Notes: generated by a model from the letters alone, not told the origin. 64,000 nucleotides of DNA from Ochotona curzoniae (GCF_017591425.1 NW_024466512.1:19161001-19225000); one strand, 5' to 3'; shown: positions 47,975 through 60,286, counted from the stretch's first letter. Numbers and translations: made by a program.

Positions 47975-49640
47975 CCAAGAAATTTTTCTTTTAAGTTTTA
48001 TTGTTAATGATGTTTACATAGTTGATTCAGAGTGGGAAGGAGCAAGGTTTAGGGGAAAGTGGGTGAGACCATTGTTTACACATTTTCTTTTTTTTTTTTT
48101 CTTCCTATATCTTGGGGAAGGGAAGAGTGAAGGGGAGAAGCCTCACTCAGTCTCCCAACCTTGTTACCTGGGGATGGGGAACAACTACCCAATGTCATCC
48201 CAGGGTCCCCAATGTGGAGCATGCTCTGAGGGTTCTGCTCAAGTGGTTTTAATTGCTCTGAACTGCTGTCAATCTTGCCAATCCAAGGATAAGGAAATAC
48301 TTCCAAAGTCCAGTGAATGACACAGTCCACCTCATAATCTCCATTTGCCCAGATGCTTGCTGTTGTCATTTGGTTCCTTCTTCTGCTATGGTACCAGGTG
48401 TCCTCTGCAGGCTCCAATGGACTACCATATCCTCCATGTGCATGTGGGTATATTGTCCGCTGCTCCATCTTTAAGCCACTAAGAAGGCCCATTTTTGACA
48501 CATGTACTCCATGGTCAGACCACAGATCCTGTGATTTCTCCCCATGATTAAATCCAGTGGTTCAATTGGGAGGATCATGAAAGAAACTTTGTCTGAAATG
48601 ATCCCAGACCTCATATGTTCTTGCCAATACAGGGTCCAGCTCTGTCCATCACCCATTTCAACCAAAACACACTAGTAGTCACATCATCCACTTCAACCTA
48701 AGCACACTAGTAGTCGCAGTTCTGTCTCCAGCCTTGTCTCTCTCTCTCTCTCTTTTTTTTTTAATTTTATTGCATTATGTGACACAATGTTAAAGGCATT
48801 GGGATTCCCCCCACCCCTCCCCGAACCCTCTCCCTATGGTGGATTTCTCCACCTTGCTGCCTTACCACAGTTCAAATTCAGTTGAGATTCTTTCATTGCA
48901 AGTATCTACCAAGCATAAAGTCCAGCATCTTTTTGTCCAGATGAGCCCAGCCTTGTCTCTTATGTAAACGAATGGATACTGCAGCCTAGCTTAACCCTGC
49001 CCACCACATACTTGGCCCTCATGTACACCTACAGGAACTGCAGCCTAGTCAGAGCAACCCCCATTTACCCCCAACTAAGTCTGTCCCGTGCTTATCAGTA
49101 TGTACAGCAAACTGGTACAGTCTGTCCTACATCCCATTCAGCTTTCGTATATATCAATGGGCATTGAAGCCTAGCTCAACCCCAATATCCAGCCCACACT
49201 CATGCTGGCAGGTGCCACTGCCTGTCTAGTTAGGCCCTCCCCCAGCCCTGATTCTCATGCTTACCGGTGGGAGTTGCAGTCAGTCAGAGAGGTACCCACA
49301 GTTTCCTTACTGGGCCCACTCCCAGTTCTGGATCTTGCATTCCCCAGGCAGTTCTGCAGTCTAGTTTGACAGGATTTGCCTCCAATCCCAGCACTTGTTA
49401 GCTGATGCTGCAGCAAAGCTCAACCAGCCTGAACTCACTCTGCTCTATGCATTGACTAGTGGGAACAGTCAGCCCAGCCTGGCTGTCCCCTTAACCCAGT
49501 TGACATGCAGGCCAGCAGGTGTTGTAGCCCTACCTAGCCTGGTCTGCCCCTGGTCCCAGTTCCCACATTCACCAGTGGGAGCAGTGGCCAAGCAGGGGAA
49601 CTCCCTGTAGCTCCCCTACTGGGCAAGAAATATTTCTTAA
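47975..49640 (-). repeat. Composite VNTR retroposon-like element, copy 2
   Basis: Minus-strand copy: 3' end at the left (antisense 'TTTTATTGTTAATGATGTTT ACATAGTTG' equals the copy 1 end), non-tandem part to about 48730, a nested L1 (48742-48946), then ~60-bp units to 49640. Confidence 0.6.
48742..48946 (-). mobile_element. Short 5'-truncated lagomorph L1 insertion with 14-bp duplication
   Basis: Antisense L1 3' end: poly-T, 'TTTATTGCATTATGTGACAC', C-rich tract, 'GGTGGATTTCTCCACCTTGC'. Exact target duplication CCAGCCTTGTCTCT at 48728-48741 and 48947-48960. It sits inside the composite repeat. Confidence 0.92.
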
Positions 49641-50359
49641 TGCTGAAAGGAGAGTCTGTTCTCCTTTATCCTGAACTTCTTGTAGAAGATCAAACTAAAA
49701 CAGAATTCTGATTTGGTCACATTTCAATCAGTACCTTTGTGAATCATGCTTAGCCAGTAACATCCTTCATACTTGGAGCAGCCAAGTGTGGCGGGAGATG
49801 GGAAGGAGCGGGAGTGGGGAGCAGGGGAGCAGGCTGGCAGGGAGGGAATCACCTGCTCAATGACCAGAAAATAGCTAAAGCCCTGCTCATAAAGTCACCA
49901 ACAAGGAAACATGGAAGAAAAAGAGAAAACAGCAGAGGTAAGAAGAGAAGAGCAGAAATAAAGAACCTAAAAATGGGCAATGAACAAATGATTTTATCAA
50001 GTTATTTGTTAATGACTTCTATGGCTATTGCTTCATTTACTAATAGAAAAGTCATTTTCTTGGCTCCAATCAATGTATTTCATCTATGCAGGAGTTTTAA
50101 AAAGTATATGGAAATTGTCAAAATAAAAGGTACATGGAAAATTGTATGAAAGGGTGATGTGAACTTCCCATGAACTCTCTGGAGCATCCTTAATACTCAG
50201 GTGAAGCAAAAGTGATAGAAATAATACTGATGATAATTATGAGGGTTAACTTGTGTAATGTATAAAGCCTGGGCCAAACAAGTGATGAGAATGGCATGTA
50301 TACTGGCAGCATTCTGACAGAGTGCCTGAGAGTTCACACATAGGAGCAAAATGATCTTT

Positions 50360-50500
50360 ATTCAGATTCCATTCCTATCAATTCACATGCGCTTAAGAGA
50401 CCTCTGCTCTCTGAGCTTCCATTCCATATCCATAGATGGAGATAGTGACAGTATTTACTGTAGATAGTCATGATGAAGATACAATGAATTCAAATAAACA
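50360..50500 (-). repeat. MIR fragment
   Basis: Antisense MIR: 'GAGACCTCTGCTCTCTGAGC...AGATGGAGATAGTGACAGTA...GATGAAGATAC'. Confidence 0.55.
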
Positions 50501-50559
50501 GGGCATGCAGCAAAAGTAAATGCTCTTGTCCTAACCAGCCCTGCCAAGGTCGGTGCTTC

Positions 50560-50700
50560 GTTGTCATTTCCCAGATGAGAAAACCTTGGCTCTGAGAGTT
50601 GGGTTGCACAGCATGTGAGTGACAACACACAAGGTTTGCATCTGGAGCTGGCTTGACGTTACAGCCAGGGCCTTACACGGTATCCTACCCTGCATCACGC
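50560..50700 (+). repeat. MIR fragment
   Basis: 'TCATTTCCCAGATGAGAAAA' followed by 'CAGCATGTGAGTG' and 'GGTTTGCATCTGGAGCTGG'. Confidence 0.55.
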
Positions 50701-51339
50701 AACATTGCCCAGGCAATGTCTATGTTTTGTTCCATCTGTCTTCTGAAGCCAACATTCTTTCTGCTGCACCACCTGTCCTTGCCACCAGACACACACCGTG
50801 AGGGCCAGTTTTGGTGACTGACCCTTAATGGGGTATCTGACTCCCACACCATGCCTTACAATCCTTATTTATAAATGACATTCCCCTAGTAAGGAGGCAA
50901 AAATGTGTAGTTGACAGATTCCAGCTTGTGTTGGAACCGCAAGTTCAGGCTGACGAAGTCAACAATGGAAAAGTAATCTCTGGGAAAGAACAAACTCATC
51001 AGCGACTTTGTGGACATGGTCCCTCCAGTCACATCTCCAAAAGCAAAAGAAGGCAGTGATCTAAGGAGGGAGTTTCAGATGGGAAAGAAGTTTTTGCAGC
51101 AAAAAAGGAGGGTGGGTGGTTACTATCCCCTGTTCCCCAAAACTCACAATGGAGAAGCATAATGGAAAAACAGGTTGTCTTGTGCTGCATTGGTGAGATG
51201 GGCCAGGAGGTCAGATGGACAAAGAACAACACGAGATGTAGAAAAGCAACCGGAAAGAAACAAGGTTTTCAGGAAGTATGAGTAGGTAGCATTGTCAAAG
51301 ACTGCTCACCATTTCCTAGGCTCAAGAGATTGCTGCTAT

Positions 51340-51645
51340 CAGGGCCTGGTGCAAAGGCTCAATTGGCTAATCCCCTCATGCAAATGATAGTGTCCACTAG
51401 GAGTCAAGTGTCCCAGCTGCTCCGCTTCCCATCCAGCTCCCTGTCTGTGACCTGGGAAAACAGGATGACAGCCCAAAGCCTTGGGACCCTGTACCTACAT
51501 GGAACACATAGAGGGATCTCCTGGTTCCTGGCTTCAGATCAACTCAGCTCTGGCTCTTGTAGTCATTTGAGGAGTGAACCAGCAGATGAAAGATCTTTGT
51601 CTCTTCTTCTATCTTTCCAATAAAAAAGAAATAAATCTTTGAAAA
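51340..51645 (+). repeat. Lagomorph C-SINE
   Basis: Head 'GGGCCTGGTGCAAAGGCTCA', 'CCGCTTCCCATCCAGCTCCC', tail 'TTTCCAATAAAAAAGAAATA'. Confidence 0.9.
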
Positions 51646-53189
51646 AAGAGAGAGTTCACCATCCCCAGACAAGAAGGCCAAGATGACATTTTCTTCCATC
51701 TTGGCTTCTGTACTCAAGTTTGGAATCACTCACAAAGGACTTAGGTACGTAAGGGAGGAGGGGAGAAAAGTTAGAGCCAGGGCAGGTATGCTAATCTAGG
51801 TCCTCCAAGAAGTAGATAACAAGACAGGTAAAGGCAAATGTCCTATTATGGAAACTAAGGAGGAGCCAGGAATGGCTGAGTGATCTGTGAAACCAGGAGT
51901 CGCATCTGCTCCCGTGAAGAAGAAAAGGAAAGGAGGAAGTTCAGGGCAAAAGGGTCTTAGGTTACTATGAATCACCGTGTAGTCCTAAGAAAGCTTGGAA
52001 AGACTAGCAGAAATCCTGTGATCAAAGTCACTGGGCAAGAAGTGCCCTGTCTTCCAGGAATGGTCCTGCCTTGGTATCAGGCGCACACCATGGCTGACTG
52101 GGAGCAACATGCGGAAAGTGTGGCTTTGCAAAATCACACGATGGGCTTTATAACTTCACAGCAAAGGTTGTAGGTCAAGAGTGACAACCAGCAAGGAAGA
52201 GACACTCCTTTCCGTGTCCCCCTTCTTCAAAGAAGGAATTCTAACATCTTTCCCTCTGTGTTGTTTTGAAAGATAGATAAAAGAATATATGAAAAATTTA
52301 ACCTAATGACAGGGCTTCAGTAAGTGCTTGTCAAGTGAAAGAAACGCTAATGGAATCATGAACCTGTACAGGAGACAGAGAGAAGACAGGACCATTAATT
52401 AGAATATTTCACAGGGGGGTGTAAAGGGGAGGATTGTCTAAGAAGAGGTGTAAGTAAGGATATGAGAGGATGTAAAGCCCTGTTCTAAGTGAGAGATCCA
52501 ACCAAGCCTCATGGCTACACCAGGGATAGAAATGGGCTCAAGGGTTAAAGGGGACAATCTAAGCAAACCTTAGACACATAACAGCAAAAGCAGGGGCCTC
52601 TTGTTTTGGTTGATATCCATAGAATTACAGCTCTTGTCCCTTCGGATGTGACATCTTCCTGATCCAAACCACCTGAGGTTCCGATTTGCAGAATCCAAAA
52701 GAGGCATCTTTGCAGTGTGCCTGCTCCTTTTTCTTCTTTTGACTACTTCTAATTCTCTGAATCTCCTGTGAATGTCAGACACAGGGGGCATGTGGTTCAG
52801 ACCTCAGCGTGGACACCTGAATGCACTCTGCCCAGCAGTACAATATCTGTGTCACCAGGTGGCTGTTCAAGCTTAACAAAGGGATTAGACAACTGCAGGA
52901 AACAGGTGGCAGAGAGAAGGCGACCCAGTGGCTCTGAGGAGCCAGGCCCCAGACAGGACCCCTCCTCCTGCTGCTCAGTGGCCTCGCTGTGCCTGTGGGG
53001 CTGGTCAGGATCCGCAAGTGGCTCCCACTCGGCCCCTTACAGGCCTGGACTCCTCACTGACATCCCTGCCTGATGCACTCACAATCTTCCCCCTCCTCTC
53101 AGGGCTCACCTGCTGCAAGAGCCATCATGGACACCCTCAACAGGGTCCAGATGCCTGGATGATCATATGCAAGTACTTCAAAAAAAAGC

Positions 53190-53504
53190 CATGGGAATTT
53201 AATGTTAAGTTTATTTTGATGCAAAAAATAATCTTTATATAAAGAGAACAGATTTTATGTGTTTCAAATATAATTTTAAGAACATAGTGATACTTCCCAC
53301 CCTCTCTATTCTTTCCTGTCTTGTCTTTTTAAATTGTGATGACATACTTTGCCTATAATTTATAATCACAAGATTAACCTTCCACTACATAAGGAATTCA
53401 ACAAGCAGTAAGTAGAAAAACCACTGTCCCTCAGAAGTATAGACAAGGGTTATATGCAATAATCAAATCTCAAGATATCAATTTCACTTATGACTGAGTT
53501 TCAT
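53190..53504 (-). mobile_element. Lagomorph L1 3' UTR fragment
   Basis: Antisense L1 3' end ('TTAAGAACATAGTGATACTT CCCACCCTC', 'ATTCAACAAGCAGTAAGTAG'). L1 continues after the SINE at 53505-53845. Confidence 0.75.
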
Positions 53505-53845
53505 TTTCAAAGATTTGTTTATTTTTGTTTGAAAGTCAGATTTACAGAGAGAAGGAGAAACAGAGAAAGATAGCTTCAATCCACTGGTTCCTGCCTCACA
53601 TAGCTGCAATGGCCAGAGCTGAACCAATCTGAAGCTAGGAGCCAGCAGCCTCATCCTGGCCTCCCATGTTGAGTATAGGGTTCCAAAAACCTGGGCCGTC
53701 CATCACTGCTTTTCCAGGCACCTTGCTGGCAGAAAGCCAAATCAGCAATGGAGCAGCTGGGACTCAAACCACCACGCATTTGAGATGCCAGCACTGCAGG
53801 TTGAGGCAGATTAGCCCAATATACCACCATGCGGGCCTCATACTA
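53505..53845 (-). repeat. C-SINE inserted in L1
   Basis: Antisense copy from 'AAAGATTTGTTTATTTTTG' to head 'CACCATGCGGGCC'. L1 3' sequence continues on both sides. Confidence 0.88.
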
Positions 53846-53849
53846 CTTT

Positions 53850-54420
53850 TTTTTTTTTTTTTGTATTCTGTATATTAGTTACTACAAATCAGAGAAGTCT
53901 TTTTAGGCTGTTTTATTTCACTAATCATAATGGTCTCTAGTTGCATCTGTTTCGTTGTGAAATACAGGATTTTATCCTTCCATTGTGTATCTATAGTCCA
54001 CAATTTCTTTGTCCAGTCGGTTGATGAACATCTGGGCAGATTCCGTATCTTACCTATTGTGAGTTGAGCTGCAATAAACATGGGATTACAAAAAGCTCTT
54101 TCATATGTTGGCTTCCTTTGGGTAAATTCCCAGGAGTGGGATGGCCAGGTTAGATCTATGTTCAGATTTCTGATGAATCGCCATGAAATTCACAAATCCT
54201 TCCTTATACTAAGCATTTTCCAAAATTTTTGCACCACAGTAAATGTATCTTTTTATTCCATTTTTTATGAAGTTTCTTCTTATTACCTTCATATTTTCCA
54301 GTTTCTTTTCTTAGCATACTTAACTAATGTGAATCCCTTCCCTCTCAAAAATGTCCAGGCTGGAGCCATAAATGATGTGGTCACGCTCCCTCCATGATGC
54401 TCACATGTGCTCCTGGGACT
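53850..54420 (-). mobile_element. L1 3' portion continued
   Basis: 'AATCATAATGGTCTCTAGTT GCATC', 'GAGCTGCAATAAACATGGG', 'TAAATTCCCAGGAGTGGGAT' are antisense L1 3' sequence. The right limit is unclear. Confidence 0.7.
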
Positions 54421-54544
54421 GTATCGTGGAATTTTTCAAAGATTTGTTAAGTTGTATGTTTATGTATGTTTTTGTAGGAATTTAACCAGTAGTGCCTTCA
54501 TCTATAGCTAATAAAGTATCAGCAAAAAGAAACCCACACCACTC

Positions 54545-54782
54545 TAGTAATTTGTGTTTATAATTTGAAAGAGAGAAACATACAAGTGCTCTTGTCTGCT
54601 GCTTTAATAGCCAGGATGCAAAAGCCAGGGACTGGGAGTTCAGTGCCATGGGGGGCAGGAGCCCAATCCCTTGGCCCATCACTGCTATCTCTCAGGAACT
54701 GCATTAGCAGAAAGCTGGCATGAGGAAACACTTGCACCCCAAAACAGGATTACAGCATGTTAACCACTAAACACCTGCTGCA
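54545..54782 (-). repeat. Old, shortened C-SINE
   Basis: 'TTTATAATTTGAAAGAGAGA' tail, 'GCCAGGGACTGGGAG', head remnant 'AACCACTAAACACCTGC'. Confidence 0.65.
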
Positions 54783-55099
54783 TTCCTGGGTTTAATTAAA
54801 CTATTTATTTTGACATCACTGCAGATTCACATGCAGTTGTGTGAAAAAATACACAGAGAACATATGCGCATTGGGCCCAATTTCCTCTAGTGGGAACATC
54901 TTGCAAAATCACATTGTTATCAATATCACAACCATTGTACTGACACTGACAGAGCAGTTACAGAAAGCTCCTATCGCCACAAGCCACACCTATTTGACGT
55001 TTGTCGCTGTCTTCTCTTTAATCCCTGGCAACGTTAACTGGTCTCCATCTCTGTAATCTGCTGAGTAAGGGATGTTATACAAATAGGATCCCGTAGGGT

Positions 55100-56238
55100 A
55101 GAACTGTCGGGGCTGGCTTTTCTCAGAAGGATGCTCTGGGCTTCATTTAGATGACCATGTGTATTTGTTCTTTTCATTGCTCAACTATATTCCATGGCAT
55201 GGTTGCATCATACTTTGTTGGATCTGGTGGAGGACATTTGAAATGTTTCTAGTTTGGGTCTATTAAGAATAAAGCTCTCTTAAGCATTCATGCTTTGATT
55301 TCCTGGGACTATACATTTCAATTTCTCTGGGCTAAATGCCCAGGAGTATAATTGCTGGATCTTATGGTAGTTACATGTATAGTGTTAGCTTTGTTTTTTC
55401 TAACATTATCAAACTGTTCTGAGTAGCTGTCCCATTTTACATTCCTACCAGCAATGTATGCCGAATCGATTTTCTCTGACTTCTGCATTTAGTGTTATCA
55501 CTATTTTTTTAAATTTCAGTCATTCGTGTAGGTGTGTGATAAAACTTCACTGTGGCTTTAATTTGTACTTCCCTGATGACTGGTGACATTAAACATCCTT
55601 CCCTATCCTGTTTGCCATGCAGATGCCTCTTCAGTGAAATGTCTCTTCACTCTTTTCTCATGCAACTGACTTGGGACTGCTGACCTTGGATCCTGTGACC
55701 TTGCTGAACTCACTTATCTCAGGACTGTTTTTGTAGGAATCTTAGCATATTCTATGGAAATGATTATGTCACATGCAACTAGGTGTGTTTTTTATGTCTT
55801 CCTTTTCAATCTGTAGGACTTTCGTTGCCTTTTCTACTGGCTGGAAATTTCAGCACTGTGCTAGTAAGATTGGGCATCTTTGCATTGTTTCTGAGCCTAA
55901 GGGATCATGCAACAAGTATAAATGATACCTGTAAGTTCTTCACATGTGGTGTGAAACACGTGGTTAAGATGCTTTATAAAGACGACTCATCTTTATTCCC
56001 ATTTTCTGAATGTTTACCATAAACAGCTCTTAACTTTCACCAAATTATTTTTCTCCATTAATTGATGTGATTAGCTGAGTTTTATTCTTTAACCTGCTAG
56101 TTATGTTCAGCCAGCAGTACATCTCATTTGAGCTATGGGCAAAATTCCTTTAATTGCTGAATTTCATCTGCTAATATTTTGTTAACATTGTTAACATTTT
56201 CTGTGTCTATATTCATGAGGGATATTGATCTTTGGTTT
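55100..56238 (-). mobile_element. Old L1 ORF2 3' region
   Basis: Antisense: 'CTCAACTATATTCCATGGCA', 'ATGCCCAGGAGTATAATTGC', 'CATTCCTACCAGCAATGTAT', 'GGGATATTGATCTTTGG'. Frames are broken. It is interrupted by a younger insertion at 56240. Confidence 0.85.
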
Positions 56239-56239
56239 T

Positions 56240-56712
56240 CTTTTTTCATTTTTCTTTTTATTATTATTATCATATTATTATCATTTTATGATACAGTTCC
56301 ATAGGCCCTGAAATTTCCCCTAACCCCTCATCTTATCTCCCCCCACCACCACTGAGTTCCCGCACCACCTGTTTGTTATCTACCGCTCTGTTTCTGCTTC
56401 TGGTCAAATCAAACAAAGCAGCAGGGTGGGCAGTTCTTTGACTGGGCTCACCTCCTGAGTTCCTGAGCTCCTTTCCCACCTGGTTGCTGGTGGATTTCAG
56501 ATCTCCACTTGCTGAATGCTGCTGGCATATCGGGTTACTGCAGCACCACATTGTTGTCTCTGCTGCTTTCCTGAGTCCATCAGTGTCCAGGTGCCCTTCT
56601 GCTCTCGGTCTGTCCTCTCCTGTCTCCTGAAATGTGCTCTCTCTACTTCACCCTGGCTAATGTTTCTCTGTTTAAATGTGTCCTTACCCTATTCTGCCAT
56701 CTTGATTCTCCA
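56240..56712 (-). mobile_element. L1 with 3' end joined to 5' end (internal deletion)
   Basis: Starts with an antisense L1 3' tail ('TTATGATACAGTTCCATAGG' and C-rich tract). It then passes near 56380 into about 330 bp that match the L1 5' terminus at 45450-45843, ending at the same terminus ('CTATTCTGCCATCTTGATTC'). Nearly all of the element between is absent. Confidence 0.7.
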
Positions 56713-56722
56713 ATTTGTGCAT

Positions 56723-56816
56723 TTTCTTTCTTTCTTTCTTCCTTCCTTCCTTCCTTCCTTCCTTCCTTCCTTCCTTCCTTCCTTCCTTCCTTCCTTCCTT
56801 CCTTCCTTCCTTCCTT
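56723..56816. repeat. (TTTC)n(TTCC)n microsatellite
   Basis: About 77 bp of TTCC units preceded by TTTC units, between the deleted L1 and the resumed old L1. Confidence 0.95.
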
Positions 56817-56817
56817 T

Positions 56818-57088
56818 TGCCTATCTGGGTTTAGTGTCAGGGTAATACTAACTTGAAAAGTGAATTGGGATGTCTTCTCTACTTCCTGGAAGATTGCGTC
56901 AAACTGAGCTTAAATCTTTTTTATTATTGCAATTCTCCTTTGAAAACACCTATGCCTGAGATTTCCTCGGGAATTAATTTTTAAAATCATAAATCTAGTT
57001 TCCTTATTGATTATAGGGATGTTCAAGTTATTTCTCAATGAGTAAGTTGTATTTCGGGGGGAATCATTTCTTTTGGATAGTATTTGTC
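56818..57088 (-). mobile_element. Old L1 ORF2 continued
   Basis: 'TTTAGTGTCAGGGTAATACT' and following bases continue the RT region broken at 56238, showing the 56240-56817 block is an insertion. Confidence 0.7.
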
Positions 57089-57089
57089 T

Positions 57090-57360
57090 TTTGTTTTTTT
57101 ATTGATACAACAGATGTCATGTAATTCATGAAAATAATTCCAAGATCATACTAGTACTTTCCCTCCGCTTCTCAATTTCCTTCCCTTTTCTTAATTTTTG
57201 TGATATTTAAAATTCAATTGGAAGTCATGTGACTAATACTCCACTAAGCAAGAGAGTTCAACCATCAGAAAATGGAAAGCTCACTGGTCGGCAGCAGTGA
57301 GCATAGACAAGGAATGTAATCAGTGATCAAGTCCCAAGCAGCTAGCTGCACTCAGCTCGT
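57090..57360 (-). mobile_element. Lagomorph L1 3' UTR insertion
   Basis: 'TTTTTTATTGATACAACAGA', 'AATACTCCACTAAGCAAGAG', 'GTTCAACCATCAG' match the 3' UTR type seen at 53.2 kb. It is again inside the old L1. Confidence 0.65.
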
Positions 57361-57439
57361 CAGTACGGAATTGCACATGGTCTTGGTGCCTCTGCAGGGA
57401 TGGTCCCCTTCCCGGGGATGCTAAGTCCCTGCTTTTCAT

Positions 57440-57837
57440 TTTGCCAGTCTTGCTCTACCTGTGTACCTGTGAGTCCTCTTTTCAACACGCTTGAGCTTTG
57501 TTTCAGCAGTTTTCTCTCTTTTCCTGTTAACTTATGCCTGGGTTATTTTTCCTTATTTCAGCCCTTCTGCTTGTTTTAGGTTTATTTCGACCTTTTCCCC
57601 CCTAAGTTCTTAAGGTGGGAATTTAAATTAGCGACTTGACACCATTCATCTTTTCTAATATATCAACTTTTACTGATAAACTAGTCCTCACTCAGCATTA
57701 TTTTGCCACAGTCCACAAATTTTGCTGTGTTCTACTTTTGAGTTTTAAAAATCCCTTGAGAATTCCATCCTTTGTAAAGGCTTATTTTAGACTACATATT
57801 TTATTATCAATTATTTGGAGATTTTCCTGTTACTTTT
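57440..57837 (-). mobile_element. Old L1 ORF2 continued
   Basis: Antisense ORF2 middle ('CACAGTCCACAAATTTTGCT', 'TTATTTGGAGATTTTCCTG'). It is cut by the SINE head/composite insertion at 57838. Confidence 0.7.
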
Positions 57838-57889
57838 CCCGGCACATGCAAGGTGAGAACTTCAGCTGCTATGCTACCGCACCGGGCCC
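57838..57889 (-). repeat. C-SINE 5' head only (52 bp)
   Basis: Antisense of a SINE head: ends CTATGCTACCGCACCGGGCC and begins CCCGGCACATGCAAGGTGAG. The rest of the SINE is missing. It abuts the composite element that starts at 57890. Confidence 0.75.
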
Positions 57890-59425
57890 TATATATAGTT
57901 GATCAGAGTGAGAAAGATCAAGAGTTAGGGAAAAGTGGCTGTGATCATTGTTTCCAAATTTTCCATTTCTTCTTCCTATTTCTGGGGGAGGGGGGAGGGA
58001 AGGAAAGAACCCGTATCCAGCCTCTCACCCACCCAGTTCCGAGGGTGGGGAATGGCTACTAGATATCCAGGACCCCTGATGTGGAGCATGCTCCGAGGGT
58101 TCCGCCCAGATGGTTTTCATAGTTGTGAAATGCTGTCAATCTCGCCGATCCAAGGATGAGGAAATCCTCTCAAGATCCATTGGCTGATACAACGAACCTT
58201 AGAGTCTCCATTTGCCCAAATATTTGTTTGGCTGGGGTAGCTGACCGGTTTGTTCTGTTTCCTTTCCTCTGCTGTGGTACCAGATGTCCCCTGCAGGCCC
58301 CAGTGGGCTGCCATACTCTCCATGTGCATCAGGGCCTGCTGTCCACTGCTGTATCTTTTCCGCTGAGGAAGACCAGTTCCCACAGGCAGGCCCAAGGACC
58401 AAAGTCAGGCAACTGGGGTCCCACTGGACCCCCTGATCCCAGGGCACAGAACCCAGACTGGCAAGGCTGACCTTACCTTGGTATCTACCAGTGGTTGCTG
58501 CATCCTGGCTCGGCTCAGTCTGGCCCCAGATACAGCTCCTGCTCATTGGGTGCTACAGCCTAGCCTGGCCCAGCCAGCCCCCAGTCCCAGCCCTAATGTG
58601 AACTGGCTGGTGTAGTCACCCAGCCTGGTCCATCTTGCAACCTGTCCTGGTTCTCAAATCTACCCATGGATATTATGAACTGGACCAGCATGGCCAGCCC
58701 CCAGACCTGAACCACATGTGTGCCAGTGGGTACTATAGCCTGGCCTCATCTGGGCTGTTCCTTGCCTTAGTTCCTGCACTCACCTGCAGGGACTGCATCC
58801 TGACAAAGGAGTTCCCCAAGCTCCTTTATCAGGACTCCAGATCTCACACACATGGGTGAGTCCTTGGCCCAGGTTGACTTTGTCCATCTCCTGTCCTGGC
58901 AGGAACAGTGTCCTCGCCAAACCGGCCCACATCCATCCCAGTTCTTACTGTTGGGTACTATAGTCCAGCCACACCTGGTCAACACCCTGACACAGCTCAC
59001 ACATGATTCATCAGAAGCCAAGAACTAGCCCAGCCTGTCTATACTCACCCTGGCTCTCATGAGTACAAGTGGGTGCTGGTGTCTAGCCCAGACTGATGCT
59101 CCCTAGACCCAGTCCACACCATGCCCAGCCTGCTGCCTCCATTTCAGCTCTTGCTCTCACCAGAGGGAGCCACAACCCAGCTGGGGCATTCCTTTGGCTC
59201 CCTAACCAGGCATGTTCCCAGCCACAGATCTTGAATATGCCAACAGAGATTGCTGTTCCACAGGGGTGAGCCCACATATTCCCCAACAGATTGTGCCCCA
59301 AGACCTGACTCTCTCATGTGGTTAGTGACGTGGCCCAGGCTAACATTACCTGTGCCCTGTTCTGGTTCTCACTGATGGGGACTGTGATCTAGCCCTGCCA
59401 GGTAGGTCACTAGCTCTAGCTTTAG
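57890..59425 (-). repeat. Composite VNTR retroposon-like element, copy 3
   Basis: Non-tandem part (57890-58380) closely follows 48010-48460 (for example 'ATGTGGAGCATGCTC', 'GAGGGTTC', 'CTCCATTTGCCCA', 'CTCTCCATGTGCAT'), then ~1 kb of ~60-bp units. The A-rich 3' end is lost and a 52-bp SINE head takes its place. Confidence 0.6.
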
Positions 59426-59794
59426 TGTTTCTCTTGTGGCAAATCCTGATAGCTTTCCTTTATCTGAGAATGTCTTGATTTCCCCACTGATTAATAGTTT
59501 TATTGGAATTCTCAGTTGTTATTTTCTTCACTTTCAGCATTTGGTAAACATTCTTACTCCTGACTTCAGTAATTTCTGATGAGAATTTTTTTGATATTCC
59601 GTGGTGGTTGTTTGGTATGAAAGTTCATAAGTCACCTGTGCTCTGATGTTGTGATGCTTGGGTTTCAGTCCTGCCTCTGGTCTCTGTTCCAGACTCCTGC
59701 TGACTCACACCCCTGCAGACAGCAGGTGATGGCTCAGGTGGGCAATCAGGTGAGGTACCAGCATACGGAAACTGAATTTGCTCCCGATCTCTCC

Positions 59795-60027
59795 TCCTTT
59801 CAAACAAACAATGGTATTTTTCTGATTTGAAACAAACTGGAGCTTCTTCCAGGTCTCCCATATGGGTACAGGGCCCCAAGGCTTTTGGGCCATCTTCGAC
59901 TGCTTTCCCCTTGCCACAACCAGGGAGCTGGATGGGAAGCAGGGCCACCAGGATTAGAACCGGTGCCCATATGAGATCCCAATGAGTGCAAGGCAAGAAC
60001 TTTAGCCACTAGGTTACTACTCCAGGT
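59795..60027 (-). repeat. Partial C-SINE in old L1
   Basis: Head and body are intact ('AGGTCTCCCATATGGGTACA', 'GGGAGCTGGATGGGAAGCAG', 'TTAGCCACTAGGTTACTACT'). The 3' CT-rich and A-tail part is absent. Confidence 0.85.
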
Positions 60028-60286
60028 GCATTCGGATTAATTTTATCCTATAGGTCATACAGAAATATAGACATGTAAGTATATAGAAATGAGTCATTTC
60101 TTGCTGCTTTCAAGATGTCTTCACTTTTCAGTCATGTGATTGTGACATGCCTTGGCATAGGTTTTCTTGACTTTATTTGGATTTTAACATAAGTCTTGAA
60201 TATGTAATAGTATTTTCTATTCCTAATATTTTGAATTATATTTGATGAAGATGGTATTTATTTAAAGTATATAATTTGATTATTTC

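Noticed and set aside
52768..53073. 101-codon frame in a locally GC-rich patch
   Set aside because: No recognisable product and no promoter or splice context.
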